From Gammaproteobacteria bacterium (GTDB lineage Bacteria > Pseudomonadota > Gammaproteobacteria > SZUA-140): a stretch of DNA of 13,651 nt. The notes under the pieces are model-generated. The model was not told where the DNA came from and did no database searches. It saw nothing but the letters and a program-made list of their open reading frames with translations. The stretch lies in the NCBI GenBank assembly GCA_003230195.1, contig QIHH01000138.1, positions 1 to 13,651 on the forward strand, read 5' to 3'. Of the stretch, positions 8,277-13,651 are shown one piece after another (within the stretch, counting starts at the first letter, position 1; every line of letters begins with the position of its first letter). The translations under genes were made by a program, and so were the position numbers.

Positions 8277-8900
8277 GTTTAAAAGAAAAGCGTTTGAATA
8301 CCGGTGTTTTTCGGCAAGCGCAAACATGCAAGTAATATTGCTGCGACTTCCGTGTGAAAAATAGGTGGAGTTTGCTTCTTTACAGACTTACTGCGATTTT
8401 TTATATTATGGGTTATAACCACTTGAATTTCTAGCATTTAATTTTTTAAAGGGGTGTTAATTAAGGTTGAATTACGATGGTCAGGGCTAGAGTGTGTTAA
8501 CTAATTGAAAAGCAGGGCTATTTTTGCAATATTTTTAATGCAAAAATATTAAAGAATTTTGAGTTATTGTCTGTGAGTGGATGTGCTTGCAGGGAGTGAC
8601 AGGGCCACGTAGCCTCAACCGGGGGAATTGTGTTTCGCCTTAACGCCTTATTAGAACAAGGACGTAACAAAGATCAACACCGCTGCCATTGATCTACCTT
8701 TTGAGTGATTCAGAGAAATCGCACAGACCAAGCTTGCTACTGGAGTAGACGCTGAAGCAGCTAAACCCGATACTGCCAAATTACCTTGGTTGCCATCGAC
8801 TTTCACGGTTTGGCCGTCTTAAATGCGCTAAATACCTCGGCAACAGGGTCTAGGATGAAGATTGAAGGTGGGTGTTTGGGTAATAATACAGATTAAATTT
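8277..8900. other. Gene-free interval with an AT-rich hairpin and possible decayed coding sequence
   Basis: No reading frame here looks like a gene. The left part is AT-rich and includes the stem-loop at 8528-8550. The right part (about 8650-8820) has more coding-like composition. One frame reads about 17 residues from NKDVTKINTA, hits a TGA, then continues for about 33 residues through KLATGVDAEAAKPDTAK to a TAA. A second frame near 8790-8896 reads VAIDFHGLAVLNALNTS and ends at TAA 8894. These look like pieces of a disrupted gene but I do not recognise the family. No RNA gene or origin is apparent. Confidence 0.4.
8528..8550. repeat. AT-rich perfect inverted repeat
   Basis: AATATTTTT and AAAAATATT form perfect nine-base arms around a five-base spacer. 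An overlapping alternative pairs TTTTTGCA (8521-8528) with TGCAAAAA (8539-8546). It has no GC-rich stem, so it is a poor terminator. It could be a protein-binding palindrome or simply AT-rich intergenic DNA. Confidence 0.4.
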
Positions 8901-11357
8901 TCATTTGATACAAAGCAAAGATATTTGTATAAAATCAGTATGTCCTTGCATAATTTTTTCTATTCCATCCTGGCGTAGCGTTCTCATTCCACCATCAAGC
9001 GCCTTTTCATGGATTTTTCTCGCCGAAGCTCTTTCAAGAATCATCTTTTTTAAATCGGGTGTCATCACTAGTAATTCATGTAGTCCTATGCGACCACGAT
9101 AACCGCTATTGTTACATTCACTACAGCCAACTGCCTTATGAAGTACAAGATCACCATTAACACCAAATGATTTTATCCAACGTTCAACTTGTGTCTGGAC
9201 TAAATCACTCTGAAGATGCAAGTCAATATCGTCAGCCATAAGCTCATGGCAATAGTTTAAGGCAAGATGCTGTTGCTCATTAATGGATGGTTTGTAGGCC
9301 TTTTTACATGAAGTGCAAAGTTTTTTCGCTAAGCGTTGTGCGAGGATGCCAATTAATGCATCGGCAAAGTTAAATGGATCCATCCCCATATCTAAAAGAC
9401 GTGTAATACTTTCTGGTGCACTGTTTGTATGCAATGTGGAAAATACCATATGCCCGGTAAGTGATGCTTCAATGCCCATACTAGCAGTTTCAGTATCGCG
9501 CATTTCACCTATCATAATAATGTCCGGATCCGCACGGAGAAATGCGCGCATCGCAGTAGCAAAATCGAGTCCGATTCGAGGGTTGATTTGCACCTGCCTA
9601 AGCCCTGCCTGAGTGATTTCGACCGGATCTTCTGCTGTCCATATCTTTCTTTCCGAGTCATTCAGGTGACCAAGTATTGAGTGTAGCGTCGTTGTTTTAC
9701 CTGAACCCGTGGGGCCGCACACCAGAAAAAGGCCATATGGATAGCTAATTGCATCCAGCAGTTTTTCGTGATTTTCAGTGCCCAGCCCAAGTGCGTTAAC
9801 GGGTATACTTTTACCACTTGACAGTATCCTCATCACTACGTCTTCCAGACCACCCGATGTTGGTAATGTGGCAACTCGTAATTCGATTCCAGCTGGACCA
9901 AATTCGCGAAAATTTATCTTGCCGTCCTGTGGTTTTCGGCGTTCTGAAATATCAAGACGCGCCATAATTTTAATGCGGGAAATTAGTGCGTGACGGTACT
10001 GAGCATCATACTTTTGATAGATAATTAGAGTGCCGTCCTTACGAAATCGAATAACAATTTTCTGTTTTTCCGGGTTTGGTTCAATATGGATATCTGAAGC
10101 CCCCTGATGATATGCATCAAGAATTATCTTATTAACAATGTCAACTACAGCGTTGTCATTAATGTCGGTATTACCGTTGGTATTAAAATCAGTCTGGGGC
10201 AGTCTATTTTCACTCGTTCCTGATAATTTTTTATGACTAGGAATCTTCTCTTTCACTGCTGATGCAGTCGCAATCAAATCGCCAGTTGAGTAATAGCATT
10301 GCAACGCCCAGGTAATCTCGTTTGACAATGCCATGACTGGTTCAATATATTTATTTGTATGAAAGCGAAGCGCATCAATAGCTTTCCAATCCATCGGGTT
10401 TTCAAGAGCAATGACCAACTTCCCATCATATAGGTAGAGGGGGATGAGTTTGTGTTGAAATGCAAGACTGGCAGGTACTTGACGAACAACTTCAGGAATG
10501 ACCTTGAATTCACGGAGATTAACAAAAGGTATCCCCAGTTTTTTTGCCAAAGCGGCCTGTATTTTTTCACTTGAAACCACCCCTTTTTCAACCAGAATTT
10601 TCCCCAGTGGTTTGTTGCGCTCATTTTTTTGTTCATTCAACGCTTCTTTTAACTCTTTCTGACTAACAAGTTTTTCATTAATTAGAATTTCGCCTAATTT
10701 TAGGTTGGGCATTCCTTTTTGTTGTATTAACGCATCTATCAACTGTTTAACATTAACAATCTCTTTACTCACTAGGTATTCACCGATGGGACGTTCGCGC
10801 ACGTTATTTTGTTGGTCTAACGCATCCTGGATAACTTTCCTAGGCACGCTCTCTTCTTTTATTAAAGTTTCACCAATATGCTCACCTATCTGTTGACTCT
10901 CAATGGAACTCAACGGAATAAAATAATGTACATATGATTGTACTTTCTGATCTTTTCCCGTTCGACTGAACAGATGAATGCCATTTTTGTCTATGCGTGA
11001 CCCATATGTCTTTCCTGTAATCTTGCTGTTGTTTTTAAACATCACAATATAATTTTGAAGTTCTTGTGAGTTTTTATTTAAGATATTCGTATTACTTACC
11101 GTTTTAGACTCAATTGTAAGCTGCAAGGGTTTGCTAAAAACCAACATCCTGAGATTTCGCATCTCAATCTCAAGGGCCTCCTGCGGCGACCCAGATATAT
11201 TGATTTTGATTAACGCATTTTGAGTGTCGAAGGAAGTCAAGATACCCTCGATTTTTTGATTATCAATGAGGTATGTAGTTACCATGACATTAACTAGCAT
11301 TGTGGCATTGTCCATGCTGGATAATGGCGGTAACGGTAATTCAATAGTATTTTCCAT
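8901..11357 (-). CDS. GspE/PilB/MshE-family secretion or pilus ATPase with four N-terminal MshEN-like repeats
   Basis: This 818-residue protein has the full C-terminal ATPase of type II secretion and type IV pilus assembly motors: Walker A GPTGSGKTT at 548-556, Asp box TAEDPVEI at 574-581, Walker B DIIMIGEMRD at 612-621 (GEMRD where GEIRD is usual), His box GHMVFSTLHTN at 635-645, and a zinc site at C681, C684, C745 and C748. The usual linker follows a T2SSE-N/MshEN domain (about 250-350). Before it, LGE-type motifs recur with glycines at 162, 192, 222 and 252, an exact 30-residue period. MshEN motifs bind cyclic di-GMP in MshE, but the leading arginine of the consensus is replaced here. Residues about 22-76 and 102-156 are two similar beta-rich segments. 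GGAAG five bases before the ATG supports the start. No pilin, PilC, PilD or Gsp gene is adjacent, so its machine is encoded elsewhere or is unknown. Confidence 0.93.
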   Translation of the reverse strand: MENTIELPLPPLSSMDNATMLVNVMVTTYLIDNQKIEGILTSFDTQNALIKINISGSPQEALEIEMRNLRMLVFSKPLQLTIESKTVSNTNILNKNSQELQNYIVMFKNNSKITGKTYGSRIDKNGIHLFSRTGKDQKVQSYVHYFIPLSSIESQQIGEHIGETLIKEESVPRKVIQDALDQQNNVRERPIGEYLVSKEIVNVKQLIDALIQQKGMPNLKLGEILINEKLVSQKELKEALNEQKNERNKPLGKILVEKGVVSSEKIQAALAKKLGIPFVNLREFKVIPEVVRQVPASLAFQHKLIPLYLYDGKLVIALENPMDWKAIDALRFHTNKYIEPVMALSNEITWALQCYYSTGDLIATASAVKEKIPSHKKLSGTSENRLPQTDFNTNGNTDINDNAVVDIVNKIILDAYHQGASDIHIEPNPEKQKIVIRFRKDGTLIIYQKYDAQYRHALISRIKIMARLDISERRKPQDGKINFREFGPAGIELRVATLPTSGGLEDVVMRILSSGKSIPVNALGLGTENHEKLLDAISYPYGLFLVCGPTGSGKTTTLHSILGHLNDSERKIWTAEDPVEITQAGLRQVQINPRIGLDFATAMRAFLRADPDIIMIGEMRDTETASMGIEASLTGHMVFSTLHTNSAPESITRLLDMGMDPFNFADALIGILAQRLAKKLCTSCKKAYKPSINEQQHLALNYCHELMADDIDLHLQSDLVQTQVERWIKSFGVNGDLVLHKAVGCSECNNSGYRGRIGLHELLVMTPDLKKMILERASARKIHEKALDGGMRTLRQDGIEKIMQGHTDFIQISLLCIK

Positions 11358-11406
11358 TAAACTTCCATTTCCCTGTTTATGACCAATTTATTAACGTAAA
11401 TATATA

Positions 11407-11433
11407 CTTTACACGTAATTGTATCGTGTAAAG
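11407..11433. repeat. Perfect inverted repeat upstream of the ATPase gene, overlapping an element end
   Basis: CTTTACACG (11407-11415) and CGTGTAAAG (11425-11433) are perfect nine-base arms around a nine-base spacer. The right arm is part of the 14-base element end at 11425-11438. The repeat lies about 50-75 bases before the ATPase start, where a promoter or operator would be expected. It may be a collapsed MITE (both ends, interior lost) or an operator; the sequence does not decide. Confidence 0.45.
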
Positions 11434-11438
11434 GTCTC
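11425..11438. mobile_element. Isolated element end (right-end orientation)
   Basis: CGTGTAAAGGTCTC is the inverted form of the GAGACCTTTGCACG end, with one mismatch. It is oriented as a right end. The nearest candidate left end is the degenerate ATATACTTTACACG at about 11402-11415, or, far away, the end at 8117. It sits 24 bases before the open frame of the truncated sensor fragment begins, so it may mark the junction that removed that gene's 5' part. Confidence 0.45.
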
Positions 11439-11491
11439 ATAATGTTAGATTCTGAAAATAATTCCGGGTCAAATCGTTAGACAGTTTACTG

Positions 11492-11923
11492 ATGATCGAT
11501 GCGACGCGACTATTTACACCGGCCTTTCGAGACTATTGTAAAGAGAGCACGCTTAAGGTTAATAAAAGTTTATTGGAAAATTATTATGAGCAGGAGTTTG
11601 GTGAGCAATACCGGGTAATGAATAACGGCTTGGTCGCGAATACTAGCGACCTAGATCGTGATTCAGTTGCCTTGCAGCACGCCTATATTGCTGCCAATAA
11701 GCACCCGCTGGGTAATAAAGATGCGTTGGATGCGGCGCATGATGGCTCTACTTATAGCCAGTTGCATCAGAAATTTCACCCGCATATTTGTGATTATCTC
11801 AATAAGTTTGGTTATTACAATAGGGTTTCGTCAAGCAGATTAAGGTTTCGAACAAACCTAGGGTGTTTTGTGACTGTGTGCATGAAAGTGGCTGTGGCAG
11901 GTGGGGGCGCAAATCTAGCCTGA
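11492..11923 (+). pseudogene. Truncated fragment of a periplasmic sensor domain (chemoreceptor or signalling-protein type)
   Basis: The frame is open from 11462 and has its first ATG at 11492. Residues 1-110 resemble the extracytoplasmic sensor domain of some gammaproteobacterial chemoreceptors and related signalling proteins: ALQHAYIAANKHPLG, then DGSTYSQLHQKFHPHICDYL and NKFGYY. In intact relatives the FGYY motif continues into a D.FL.D...G.IVY block; here similarity stops after residue 110 (near 11821) and the last 33 residues look random. The N-terminal membrane segment and all downstream modules (HAMP, signalling or output domain) are missing. It is therefore a fragment broken at both ends, with the element end at 11438 on one side and the MITE at 11962 on the other. 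No convincing ribosome binding site precedes the ATG. The family is recalled from motif pattern, and the exact parent class is unsure. Confidence 0.6.
11843..11859. repeat. Short inverted repeat near the break point of the sensor fragment
   Basis: AGGTTT and AAACCT form perfect six-base arms around CGAAC. The left arm region (AAGGTTTCG, 11842-11850) also nearly repeats AGGGTTTCG at 11822-11830. This lies just after similarity to the sensor family ends, so it may be residue of an insertion, but it is short. Confidence 0.3.
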
Positions 11924-11933
11924 TTTAGTCAGG
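11919..11933 (+). terminator. Weak stem-loop at the end of the sensor fragment
   Basis: CCTGA and TCAGG flank a five-base loop that includes part of the TGA stop codon, followed by TGTTATTT. The stem is short and the T-run is broken, so termination would be weak. Confidence 0.2.
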
Positions 11934-11961
11934 TGTTATTTACTAAACTGTTCACTTTATA

Positions 11962-12100
11962 GAGACCTTCGCATGAGAACTAATTTTCGTTCCAGCAAGG
12001 CAACAATGATCGGAAAAATGGAGTTTACACGCAGTAAATGACTATTTTGAGCTCATTTATAACGCAGCTGGAGCGGAAAATAGACGCGTGCAAAGGTCTC
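11962..12100. mobile_element. MITE-like element, 139 bp, with imperfect 35-bp inverted ends and TTATA flanks
   Basis: The left end starts GAGACCTTCGCATG and the right end finishes CGCGTGCAAAGGTCTC. Inverted, the two are similar over about 34-35 bases, up to a shared CCAGC, with a few mismatches and one indel. The bases immediately outside are TTATA on both sides, a plausible target duplication; because the ends overlap the flank, TAT with one more base in the element is equally possible. The interior has no coding capacity. The structure is that of a miniature inverted-repeat element mobilised by a transposase encoded elsewhere. The end sequence suggests an IS5-like DDE family to me, but this is memory, not proof. 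Confidence 0.7.
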
Positions 12101-12177
12101 TTATAGCACTAATTCCAGTCAGGATTGTATTATTGCAGCAGTACGTGAAACGTAATATGCGTGGCATAAATGAACGA

Positions 12178-12193
12178 CTGAGGCTACCCTCAG
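12178..12193 (+). promoter_or_regulatory. Stem-loop directly before the DUF2459 start codon
   Basis: CTGAGG and CCTCAG form a perfect six-base-pair stem with a CTAC loop, ending four bases before the ATG at 12198. The only Shine-Dalgarno-like bases (TGAGG) are inside the left arm and about 14 bases from the ATG. Folding would hide them, or bring them closer by removing the loop. Effects on translation are inferred. Confidence 0.35.
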
Positions 12194-12197
12194 CATC

Positions 12198-12872
12198 ATG
12201 CGTATCACTTTTGTTCTAATATTGATTTCTGGGCTTTTCGGCTGTTCGTTTAAGCCTGTTGTCGCTGGCAATTCAGAGCCATTTTCTGGTGTGGGTGCTC
12301 ATGAGATTTATGTGGTGAGTCATGGCTGGCACACGGGTCTAGTGGCGCCTGCTAAAGCGATGCAGGCTAGGATACCGGCGTTACAGGGACGATTTGGTGA
12401 TGTTGGTTACCTTGAGTTTGGCTGGGGCGATAAAGGGTTTTATCAGGCAGATGAGATCACGTTGGGCTTAACTGTGAGGGCGATGTTGTGGCCGACGGAG
12501 TCGGTGATGCATGTGGTGGCAGTGTCACAAAGCCTACGTGACTATTTTCCTGATAGTGAAGTGGTCACGTTGTGTTTAACAGATGACGCACTTTTATCGC
12601 TGACACAATTTCTCGCCAGTAGTTTCAAACGAAACGAATCTGACGATGTGATGCCGCTGCAAAGTGGGATGTATGGCGATAGCCAGTTCTATCAGGGTGA
12701 GGGTGATTATTATTTAATGAACACCTGTAATAAATGGACGGCGCAGGGATTGCGTAGCGTGGGGATGAATATTTCGCCAAGCTTTAAACTTACCGCTGAC
12801 AGTGTTATGGACCATCTTAAAAAAGAGATGAGTCTTTTACGACTGGCTGATGGAATGGTGGCCTGTCGTTGA
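12198..12872 (+). CDS. DUF2459 (TIGR02117-like) family lipoprotein
   Basis: The 224-residue product begins with a short signal peptide and a lipobox-like LFGC, with the cysteine at residue 16, so it is probably a lipoprotein of the periplasm or outer membrane. DUF2459 hallmarks follow in order: EIYVVSHGWHTG (36-47), YLEFGWGDKGFY (71-82), an AMLWPT block (95-100) and YYLMNTCNKWTA (171-182). The family's biochemical role is not established. The conserved histidine near the N-terminus and the cysteine in NTCN.W are compatible with a permuted papain-like fold, which I offer only as a hypothesis. The length is normal and the gene looks intact. It follows a MITE by 97 bases and is preceded by a small hairpin in place of a normal ribosome binding site. 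The next gene, for a small membrane protein, starts 106 bases downstream and may be independent. Confidence 0.85.
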   Translation: MRITFVLILISGLFGCSFKPVVAGNSEPFSGVGAHEIYVVSHGWHTGLVAPAKAMQARIPALQGRFGDVGYLEFGWGDKGFYQADEITLGLTVRAMLWPTESVMHVVAVSQSLRDYFPDSEVVTLCLTDDALLSLTQFLASSFKRNESDDVMPLQSGMYGDSQFYQGEGDYYLMNTCNKWTAQGLRSVGMNISPSFKLTADSVMDHLKKEMSLLRLADGMVACR

Positions 12873-12922
12873 CTGCGAGCATCACCCGACTTGAACACCA
12901 TCCCTGTCGTGTACCGTGGGTG

Positions 12923-12957
12923 GTTCGTTTGAAAAATGTGGTATTTCAGAAACGAAC
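12923..12957 (+). terminator. Stem-loop between the DUF2459 gene and the next gene
   Basis: GTTCGTTT and AAACGAAC are perfect eight-base arms. Inside them GAAA and TTTC can add four pairs with a two-base bulge. No T-run follows, so it is not a classical intrinsic terminator. It may slow or attenuate read-through, or stabilise the 3' end of the upstream mRNA. The ribosome binding site of the next gene begins seven bases later. Confidence 0.35.
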
Positions 12958-12978
12958 AATAATGAGGATGGTTATTCG

Positions 12979-13326
12979 ATGAAATTATCGACAAGGGCTT
13001 TACTCTATTCCGGGTTGGTATTTCCTGGCGCGGGTTATTTTGTGGTGAAAAAAATAGTTCGTGGTATTATCGCATTTTTAATGACTTTTGTAGGGCTTGT
13101 GGTGGTGATGGTTGAAGCTTTTCATAAGGCGCAGATCATTGCAGAGAAAATTGTGATGGGAGCCATTCCAATTGATATCAGTGTGATTCGTGAGCAGATT
13201 CTGGTGACTCCCGGTGTATTCAGCACTACGGTGGTGAGCGTGGTCTCGGCCATGATTGGACTGGTGTGGTTAGTGGGGATTGTGGATAGCTGGCGACTAG
13301 CGAAGCAGGAAGAAGCGCGGGTTTAA
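12979..13326 (+). CDS. Small conserved inner-membrane protein of unknown function
   Basis: I chose the ATG at 12979, giving 115 residues, because MKLSTRALLYSGLVFPGAGYF is a typical start of this protein type and GAGG lies eleven bases before it, a slightly long gap. The longer frame from GTG 12916 would add a polar 21-residue extension with no membrane or signal character, across the stem-loop. Two clear membrane segments are seen at about residues 28-48 and 79-102, and residues 8-20 with the FPGAG motif are also hydrophobic. A short loop (49-78) separates the two segments, and a charged tail (SWRLAKQEEARV) probably faces the cytoplasm. Similar small proteins with a FPG.G.F motif occur in gammaproteobacteria without known function. 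It precedes a DUF898 membrane protein gene, but a 162-base gap with its own promoter-like sequence argues against tight coupling. Confidence 0.75.
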   Translation: MKLSTRALLYSGLVFPGAGYFVVKKIVRGIIAFLMTFVGLVVVMVEAFHKAQIIAEKIVMGAIPIDISVIREQILVTPGVFSTTVVSVVSAMIGLVWLVGIVDSWRLAKQEEARV

Positions 13327-13357
13327 TGACCGTCATAAATGTCTCATCTACTGGTTG

Positions 13358-13386
13358 TTGTTGTAAATAGAAACACAAGGTATTCT
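13358..13386 (+). promoter_or_regulatory. Candidate sigma-70-type promoter for the DUF898 gene
   Basis: TTGTTG (13358-13363) and TATTCT (13381-13386) are separated by 17 bases. Each box differs from consensus at two positions. The start of transcription would fall near 13393, about 95 bases before the ATG at 13489. This is a pattern match only. Confidence 0.3.
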
Positions 13387-13426
13387 CAATTGGCCGTTAA
13401 ATGTGAGCGGTTCTCTGCCGATTGAG
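13385..13426 (+). promoter_or_regulatory. Stem-loop in the leader of the DUF898 gene
   Basis: CTCAATTGGC (13385-13394) can pair with GCCGATTGAG (13417-13426) over ten positions, one of them a G-U pair, around a 22-base loop. No T-run follows, so termination is unlikely. It overlaps the -10 box of the candidate promoter. It could be a leader structure, an operator, or the end of the upstream transcript. Confidence 0.3.
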
Positions 13427-13488
13427 TGATTTCAAGGCTTTATATATGTGTCTACATCGTGGCCGTAACTTCAATTAAAGGTAACCTT

Positions 13489-13651
13489 ATGAATGATATG
13501 TCTCAAGCTGATGAACCAACGGTACTTGAATCGTCAAAATCGTTGGGATTTGAGTTTCGCGGTGATGGCATGGAGTATTTTAAAATATGGATCGTGAATA
13601 TTTTACTAACCATTTTGACGCTCGGGATCTATTCAGCCTGGGCGACGGTTA
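13489..13651 (+). CDS. DUF898 (YjgN-like) membrane protein, 5' part only
   Basis: The first 54 residues are present and the gene runs off the window. After about 20 polar residues comes the diagnostic DUF898 opening: F.FRGDG.EYFKIWIVN, then a hydrophobic ILLTILTLGIYSAWA segment. This family is a multi-pass inner-membrane protein (YjgN in Escherichia coli) of unknown function. AAAGG seven bases before the ATG at 13489 supports the start; a second in-frame ATG at 13498 is possible but less well spaced. The variant GDGMEYF for the more common GDGGEYF is minor. Confidence 0.88.
   Translation, partial: MNDMSQADEPTVLESSKSLGFEFRGDGMEYFKIWIVNILLTILTLGIYSAWATV

Noticed and set aside
8901..11357. Plus-strand and alternative-frame readings across the ATPase gene
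   Set aside because: The minus-strand frame contains all ATPase motifs in order; the other frames are shadows without recognisable features.
8901..11357. A type IV pilus or type II secretion operon
   Set aside because: Only the ATPase is present; the neighbours are a gene-free gap, mobile-element scars and unrelated genes.
8117..11438. A single 3.3-kb transposon carrying the ATPase gene between inverted ends
   Set aside because: The ends are inverted and similar, but the flanking bases do not form a duplication, no transposase is inside, and the 8117 end pairs better with the nearby end at 8276.
12916..12978. GTG 12916 as start of the small membrane protein
   Set aside because: The added 21 residues are polar, span the stem-loop, and lack a suitable ribosome binding site. 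ATG 12979 gives a normal start for this protein type.
1..13651. CRISPR arrays, tRNA or rRNA genes
   Set aside because: No regularly spaced direct repeats, cloverleaf-like segments or rRNA-like blocks were found on reading both strands.

Overview
The window looks like chromosomal DNA of a gammaproteobacterium of moderate GC content. This is inferred from Gram-negative features: an outer-membrane barrel protein, a lipoprotein signal, an orphan MshE/PilB-type ATPase, and the families DUF2459, DUF898 and DUF4157. No rRNA, tRNA, CRISPR array or intact transposase is visible, and no genus can be named from the sequence alone.

Layout, left to right. (1) Positions 1-427 (+) hold the 3' end of a polytopic membrane protein whose four membrane segments resemble the channel domain of a bacterial pentameric ligand-gated ion channel. 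Its stop codon overlaps the ribosome binding site of (2) a DUF4157 protein (439-1041, +) with a clear HELGH zincin motif, so the two are probably co-transcribed. (3) Converging on them with a 3-base gap is a very large minus-strand gene (1045-8088) for a 2347-residue secreted surface protein. It has a signal peptide, an N-terminal beta-rich region, two tandem copies of a module, Big-1-like, DUF11-like, SdrD-B-like, FlgD-like and OmpA-like domains, two further Ig-like domains, and a C-terminal region of about 870 residues that looks like an outer-membrane barrel. (4) Positions 8089-8900 hold no convincing gene, only a degenerate inverted-repeat element and what may be decayed coding sequence. 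(5) A full-length GspE/PilB/MshE-family ATPase (8901-11357, -) stands alone with no other pilus or type II secretion gene. Its N-terminal half has two similar small beta-rich segments followed by four MshEN-like repeats at an exact 30-residue period. (6) Positions 11400-12100 are a scar zone: a lone element end, a truncated sensor-domain gene fragment and a 139-bp MITE-like element with matching target duplications. (7) Three small plus-strand genes follow: a DUF2459 lipoprotein, a two-segment small membrane protein, and the 5' end of a DUF898 (YjgN-like) membrane protein cut by the window edge.

The genes do not form one obvious pathway. Most products are envelope-associated (channel, lipoprotein, surface barrel protein, small membrane proteins). 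The ATPase lies between sequences carrying the same 14-base end motif (GAGACCTTTGCACG or close variants), which also bounds the MITE. The central part of the window has therefore been reworked by small mobile elements. The items most worth following are the orphan ATPase with its repeat array, the channel/DUF4157 pair, the giant surface protein, and the family of element ends.
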